Positions 60,259-64,000 of a DNA stretch of 64,000 nt are shown one piece after another. Below the pieces are notes generated by a model. The model was not told the origin of the DNA. It searched no databases and saw only the letters and a list, made by a program, of their open reading frames with translations. This stretch comes from Sulfurimicrobium sp963779055. GTDB taxonomy: Bacteria; Pseudomonadota; Gammaproteobacteria; Burkholderiales; Sulfuricellaceae. The stretch spans positions 186,001-250,000 of the forward strand of contig CAVZWN010000004.1 in NCBI GenBank assembly GCA_963779055.1, read 5' to 3'. The number at the start of each line of letters is the position of its first letter. Position 1 is the first letter of the stretch. The position numbers and the translations under genes are program-made.

Positions 60259-61519
60259 ATGTCCATTCCTGTTTCCCGCTTCGGCCACCTTGTCCACGCC
60301 CTGCAATCCGTGATGCGACTGCACGAGCCCGCCGATGCCAACCTGCACAACTATTTCCGCATCCACCGCGAACTCGGCAGCCAGGACCGCGCCTTCGTGG
60401 CCGAAAACGTCTACGCCGCCCTGCGCCGCAAACGCTTTCTCGAACACCTGATCGGCGCTGACGCCACCCCGCGCCAGTTGGCACTGGCAACGCTGATGAA
60501 GCTGCAGGGCATCAATGCGCGCGAACTGGCGCCCCTGCTGCTGGACAGCGAAGAGGAATGGCTGAAACAGCTCAAAGCAATTCCCACCAGCGATCTGCCG
60601 CTTGCCGTGCAGGCCGATTTCCCGGACTGGCTGATGGAAAAGCTGGCCACCTTCATGCCGGAAGCCGACATTCTGGCACTGGCACGCGGCATGCAACAGC
60701 CAGCCCCACTGGATTTGCGCGTCAACACCCTGCTCGACAAACGCGACGAGGTGCTGCACACCCTGGTCAACAGCGATGGCATTGCTGCGCAAATCACTCC
60801 CCACTCCCCGCTCGGCTTGCGCCTCAAGGACAAGCCTTCACTCAACAGAAATTCGCTGTTCATGAAGGGCAAGATTGAGGTGCAAGATGAAGGCAGCCAG
60901 TTGATCGGCCTGCTGGTGGCGCCGCAGCGCCGCGAGATGGTGGTGGATTTCTGTGCCGGCGCGGGCGGCAAGACCCTGCTGCTGGGGGCGCTGATGCAGA
61001 ACCAGGGCCGCGTCTATGCTTTCGACGTATCGGAAAAACGCCTCAACAACCTCAAGCCGCGCCTGAAACGCTCAGGGCTTTCCAACCTGCACCCGCAACT
61101 CATTGCCAACGAGAACGACCTCAAGATCAAGCGCCTGACGGGAAAGATTGATCGCGTACTGGTCGATGCGCCATGCAGCGGTCTTGGCACCCTGCGTCGC
61201 AACCCGGACATGAAATGGCGCCAGACTCCGGAAGGCATCTCCGATCTGACCCAGAAACAGTCGGCCATCCTGCTGGCGGCCTCCCGCCTGCTGAAAACCG
61301 GTGGACGGCTGGTGTATGCGACCTGCAGCTTCCTGTTGGAAGAAAACCAGCAGATCGTGGAAGCTTTTCTTGAACAGCATCCAGAATTCAAACTGCTGGA
61401 TGCCAGCGAAATCCTTGCCTCCCAGCATATCGCCCTGAATACGGGAAAATACCTGCAACTCCTGCCCGCATCTTCATGGCACCGACGGCTTCTTTGCTGC
61501 GGTAATGGAAAAAAACTGA
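60259..61519 (+). pseudogene. RsmB/NOP-family rRNA (cytosine-5) methyltransferase, C-terminal +1 frameshift
   Basis: As given, the frame runs to 61599 with an odd tail. Removing one G near 61468 (CCCGCATC to CCCCATC) restores LLPHLHGTDGFFAAVMEKN and a stop at 61519, the usual ending of this family, giving 419 residues. The SAM motif VVDFCAGAGGKTLLLGAL near 228 and catalytic DAPCSGLGTLRRNPDMKW near 303 are intact. A N-terminal NusB-like helical region is present. A second conserved Cys (TCSFLLEEN) is typical. Function: m5C methylation of rRNA. The frameshift affects only the last ~16 residues, so the protein could still work. Confidence 0.85.
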
Positions 61520-61571
61520 AGCTAATATATACTTTCCGCGCCGCAAAAAACGCATCTCAAGGAAAAAAGAA

Positions 61572-63284
61572 ATGGCCCAAGCCACCCTTCCCTCAATGAG
61601 TATCAAAACCCGCCTGTTACTGGTAATTGTGCTGGCGCTGGCAGGCATGCTGACCGTTTCCTCTTTTGCCCTGATGGGGGAAAAATCCACACTGCTGGAA
61701 GACCGGAAAATCAAGACCCGTCATCTCGTCGAAGCCGCCCATGGCGTACTGGCACATTACCGGGCACTCCAGAAAAGCGGCGCGCTCGATGAAGAAAGTG
61801 CAAAACAGGCCGCGATCACCGCGATCAAGAGCATCCGCTACGAAGAAAAGGAATATTTCTGGATCAATGATTTTACGGCCCCAGTACCGAGAATGATCAT
61901 GCACCCCACCGCGCCTGCACTCGACGGTAAAATTCTGGATGCGGAAAAATTCAACTGCGCCACCAGTTTGCAAGCGGGCACGGACGGCGCGATCAAAAAA
62001 ACGGATGGCAAGAAGAACCTGTTCGTAGCCTTCAATGAAGTCGCAAATCAGGCCGGGCACGGTTTCGTCACATATAACTGGCCAAAACCCAAGGCGGGTG
62101 GCGGCACGACAACGGAACTCTACGCCAAGCTCTCCTATGTCAAGAAATTCGATGACTGGAACTGGCTAATCGGGTCTGGTATCTACGTCGATGATATCGA
62201 GCAAATTTTCTGGCAGCGCGCGGCATGGCTGATTTCAATCACCTTGGTGGTGACTGTCCTGATCGGCATCCTGCTTTTGTTGCTGATCCGCAGCATTACC
62301 CGGCCGCTGGGCGAACTACGCAGCGCAATGCAGGCGATCCAGGACACACAGGATCTGTCTCGCCGCGTCACCATTCAAAGTAACGACGAGATCGGGGAAA
62401 TCGGCCATTCCTTCAACCAAATGGTCAGCAGCTTCCAGGGCATCATCCAGCAGGTCGTGACAGGCGTGCGCGAAGTCATGAGCAGCGCAGCCCATTTATC
62501 CGATTCATCACAGCGTGTCGCGGCCAGTTCCAGCCTGCAAAGTGAGGCAGCGGCTTCGATGGCGTCAGCAGTCGAGGAAATGTCGGTCAGTATCGATCAC
62601 GTTGCCGACAACTCCCGCGACACACACGACATCGCTCAGCAGGCCGGTACGCTCTCTGCCCAGGGCGGCGAGATCGTCAATGGCGCCGCCTCGGAAATGT
62701 CACGCATCTCCGACTCGGTCAACCAGTCCGCCCGGCTGATCCAGACCCTGGGCGAACACTCCGAGCAGATTTCCGCTATCGTCAACGTAATCAAAGAAAT
62801 TGCCGACCAGACCAACCTGCTCGCGCTCAACGCCGCGATCGAAGCCGCGCGCGCTGGCGAACAGGGGCGAGGATTCGCCGTGGTTGCAGATGAAGTGCGC
62901 AAGCTTGCCGAGCGCACCAGCAAATCCACCGAGGAAATCAGCGCCATGATCAGCAACATCCAGATCGGCACCACCGGTGCTGTCAGCAGCATGGAGGAAG
63001 GCAGCACGCGTGTCAGGGATGGCGTCAGCATGGCCCGTCAGGCTGGCGAATCAATGCAGAAAATCCGTTCTGGCGCCGAGCAGGTTATCGCCTCTGTCAG
63101 CGAGATCATGTCGGCCCTGAAAGAGCAAAGCATCGCCAGCGGACAGGTCGCCGGCAATGTTGAGCAGATCGCCCGCATGACCGAACAGAACAATGCTGAA
63201 GTTCAGGAAATTGCCCGCACCGCCGAGCATCTGGAACAACTCGCCGCCTCGCTGCAGAGTTCGGTCAGCCAGTTCAAAGCATAA
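61572..63284 (+). CDS. Methyl-accepting chemotaxis protein with Cache sensor
   Basis: A 570-residue transmembrane receptor. TM1 is at about 11-31, and a periplasmic single Cache domain (sCache_2, about 35-210, with EKEYFWINDF and DDWNWLIGSGIYVDD) binds a small ligand. TM2 is at about 215-238, HAMP at about 240-292, and the signalling hairpin at about 300-570, with tip ADQTNLLALNAAIEAARAGE followed by GRGFAVVADEVRKLAERT. The ATG at 61572 follows AAGGAAAAAAGAA; an alternative is the ATG at 61596. No chemotaxis genes lie nearby, so it feeds a distant Che system. Confidence 0.94.
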   Translation: MAQATLPSMSIKTRLLLVIVLALAGMLTVSSFALMGEKSTLLEDRKIKTRHLVEAAHGVLAHYRALQKSGALDEESAKQAAITAIKSIRYEEKEYFWINDFTAPVPRMIMHPTAPALDGKILDAEKFNCATSLQAGTDGAIKKTDGKKNLFVAFNEVANQAGHGFVTYNWPKPKAGGGTTTELYAKLSYVKKFDDWNWLIGSGIYVDDIEQIFWQRAAWLISITLVVTVLIGILLLLLIRSITRPLGELRSAMQAIQDTQDLSRRVTIQSNDEIGEIGHSFNQMVSSFQGIIQQVVTGVREVMSSAAHLSDSSQRVAASSSLQSEAAASMASAVEEMSVSIDHVADNSRDTHDIAQQAGTLSAQGGEIVNGAASEMSRISDSVNQSARLIQTLGEHSEQISAIVNVIKEIADQTNLLALNAAIEAARAGEQGRGFAVVADEVRKLAERTSKSTEEISAMISNIQIGTTGAVSSMEEGSTRVRDGVSMARQAGESMQKIRSGAEQVIASVSEIMSALKEQSIASGQVAGNVEQIARMTEQNNAEVQEIARTAEHLEQLAASLQSSVSQFKA

Positions 63285-63358
63285 GCGCCCGTGACAGGAC
63301 CAGGACGCGTTAACACTAATTTCACGCCCTATTGATGCGGCCATTTAATGCTTGAACT

Positions 63359-63405
63359 GTAGGTCGGACTTTAGCCCGAAAAATCGGACTGAAGTCCGAC
63401 CTACA
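63359..63405. repeat. Short palindromic REP-like element
   Basis: A perfect 14-bp inverted repeat, TGTAGGTCGGACTT (63359-63372) and AAGTCCGACCTACA (63392-63405), with an imperfect inner stem. Similar 'GTAGGTCGGAC' palindromes occur as dispersed REP-like units in many proteobacteria. Only one is in this window. Confidence 0.65.
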
Positions 63406-63453
63406 ATTGAAATAAATTCTGGCCGGGTCAATAACTGAAGTTTAGCCAGAAAC

Positions 63454-63485
63454 AAAAAGCCCCACAGTTCCCTGTGGGGCTTTTT
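63454..63485. terminator. Bidirectional rho-independent terminator between the MCP gene and pnp
   Basis: AAAAAGCCCCACAG (63454-63467), a TTCC loop, and CTGTGGGGCTTTTT (63472-63485) form a 14-bp perfect hairpin with A and T tracts on both sides, so it can serve both convergent genes. Confidence 0.9.
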
Positions 63486-63510
63486 GTTGGCCAAGCGGCC
63501 AGGGTATTGC

Positions 63511-64000
63511 TTACTCGCTAGCTTGCGGCTGTTCCGCAGGCGCTTGAGGCGCTGCAGGTGCAGGGGCTTCCAGCAACGCTTTCATGGACAGGCGCAGACG
63601 GCCTTTATCATCCGCCTCCAGCACTTTCACCTTGACTGCCTGGCCTTCCTTGAGGTGGTCAGCCACTGCGTTGACGCGCTCGTGGGCGATCTGGGAAATG
63701 TGCAGCAGACCATCCTTGCCCGGCAGCACGCTGACGATTGCACCAAAATCCAGCAGCTTGATCACGGTACCGTCGTAGGTCTTGCCCACTTCGACTTCGG
63801 CAGTGATATCGGCGATACGCTTTTTGGCCAGCTCGCCCGCTTCCGAACTCATGCAGGCAATGGTCACGGTACCGTCTTCGCCGATATCGATGCTGGTGCC
63901 GGTTTCTTCGGTCAGGGCACGGATCACCGCACCACCTTTGCCAATCACGTCACGGATTTTTTCCGGGTTGATTTTCATGGTGATCATGCGCGGCGCGAAG
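63511..64000 (-). CDS. pnp: Polynucleotide phosphorylase, partial (C-terminal end)
   Basis: Only the last ~163 residues are in view; the frame continues past 64000 with FAPRMITMKINPEK. The KH domain has IRDVIGKGGAVIRALTEETG. The S1 domain has VEVGKTYDGTVIKLLDFGAIVSVLPGKDGLLHISQ. It ends with an Ala/Pro/Gln-rich tail. PNPase degrades RNA 3' to 5' with phosphate. No truncation is visible; the gene is only cut by the window edge. A strong terminator follows the stop. Confidence 0.96.
   Translation of the reverse strand, partial: FAPRMITMKINPEKIRDVIGKGGAVIRALTEETGTSIDIGEDGTVTIACMSSEAGELAKKRIADITAEVEVGKTYDGTVIKLLDFGAIVSVLPGKDGLLHISQIAHERVNAVADHLKEGQAVKVKVLEADDKGRLRLSMKALLEAPAPAAPQAPAEQPQASE

Overview
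The window looks like a chromosomal segment of a betaproteobacterium, probably in or near the Nitrosomonadales (for example Gallionella- or Sulfuricella-like). This placement is inferred from gene content and order, not from a database search. The supporting blocks are rnfABCDGE followed by nth, DUF3025-DUF1841 beside a FIST protein, the hda/purM divergence, and purM-purN-DUF3108-DUF3108-rsmB. The DNA is GC-rich except for the visibly AT-richer first ~4.4 kb. No phage genes, insertion-sequence transposases, CRISPR arrays or rRNA genes were seen.

1-14.9 kb is a surface-polysaccharide locus. On the minus strand it reads rfbF, rfbG, rfbH (CDP-3,6-dideoxy-4-keto-hexose route), a NeuB-like synthase with SAF and cupin domains, a thiamine-diphosphate enzyme of the acetolactate-synthase type, two zinc-binding-type methyltransferases, a HAD phosphatase, an extended SDR and a small methyltransferase-like protein. 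A GT2 glycosyltransferase and a pyruvyltransferase lie on the plus strand, and a further partial glycosyltransferase runs off the left edge. The combination suggests a branched, possibly higher-carbon, deoxysugar related to yersiniose. The NeuB-like, ThDP and rfbH frames carry four single-base insertions between them.

15-28 kb is housekeeping and redox: DUF3025, DUF1841, FIST, nth, the complete Rnf electron-transport complex with a good promoter, dksA, a CbbY-like phosphatase, a Bcp peroxiredoxin, an ArnD-like deacetylase, a CHCC zinc-finger protein and ilvE. 28-38.7 kb is a plus-strand signalling block. It holds a CHASE2 adenylate cyclase, an SH3 protein, an M48 protease, a class II cAMP phosphodiesterase, a GAF-containing PilB/GspE-type ATPase (frameshifted), a GAF-HD-GYP phosphodiesterase, an APH/P-loop kinase fusion and a cyclic-nucleotide-binding-like protein. 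cAMP synthesis and hydrolysis, and probably c-di-GMP hydrolysis, are therefore encoded side by side with a secretion-type motor ATPase.

38.8-64 kb carries rimO, an EF-G-like GTPase, an acetyl-CoA hydrolase/GNAT fusion, uvrB, an aspartate aminotransferase, tRNA-Arg(ACG) with promoter and terminator, pldA, a molybdopterin oxidoreductase, greB, pcm, an EI24 membrane protein, a thioredoxin-HEAT fusion, hda (frameshifted), an iron-sulfur FNR-like reductase, purM, purN, two DUF3108 proteins, an RsmB-type methyltransferase (frameshifted near its end), a chemotaxis receptor and the 3' end of pnp. Three families of intergenic inverted repeats are scattered through the window. Seven single-base indels in otherwise conserved genes make it important to separate sequence error from real gene decay.
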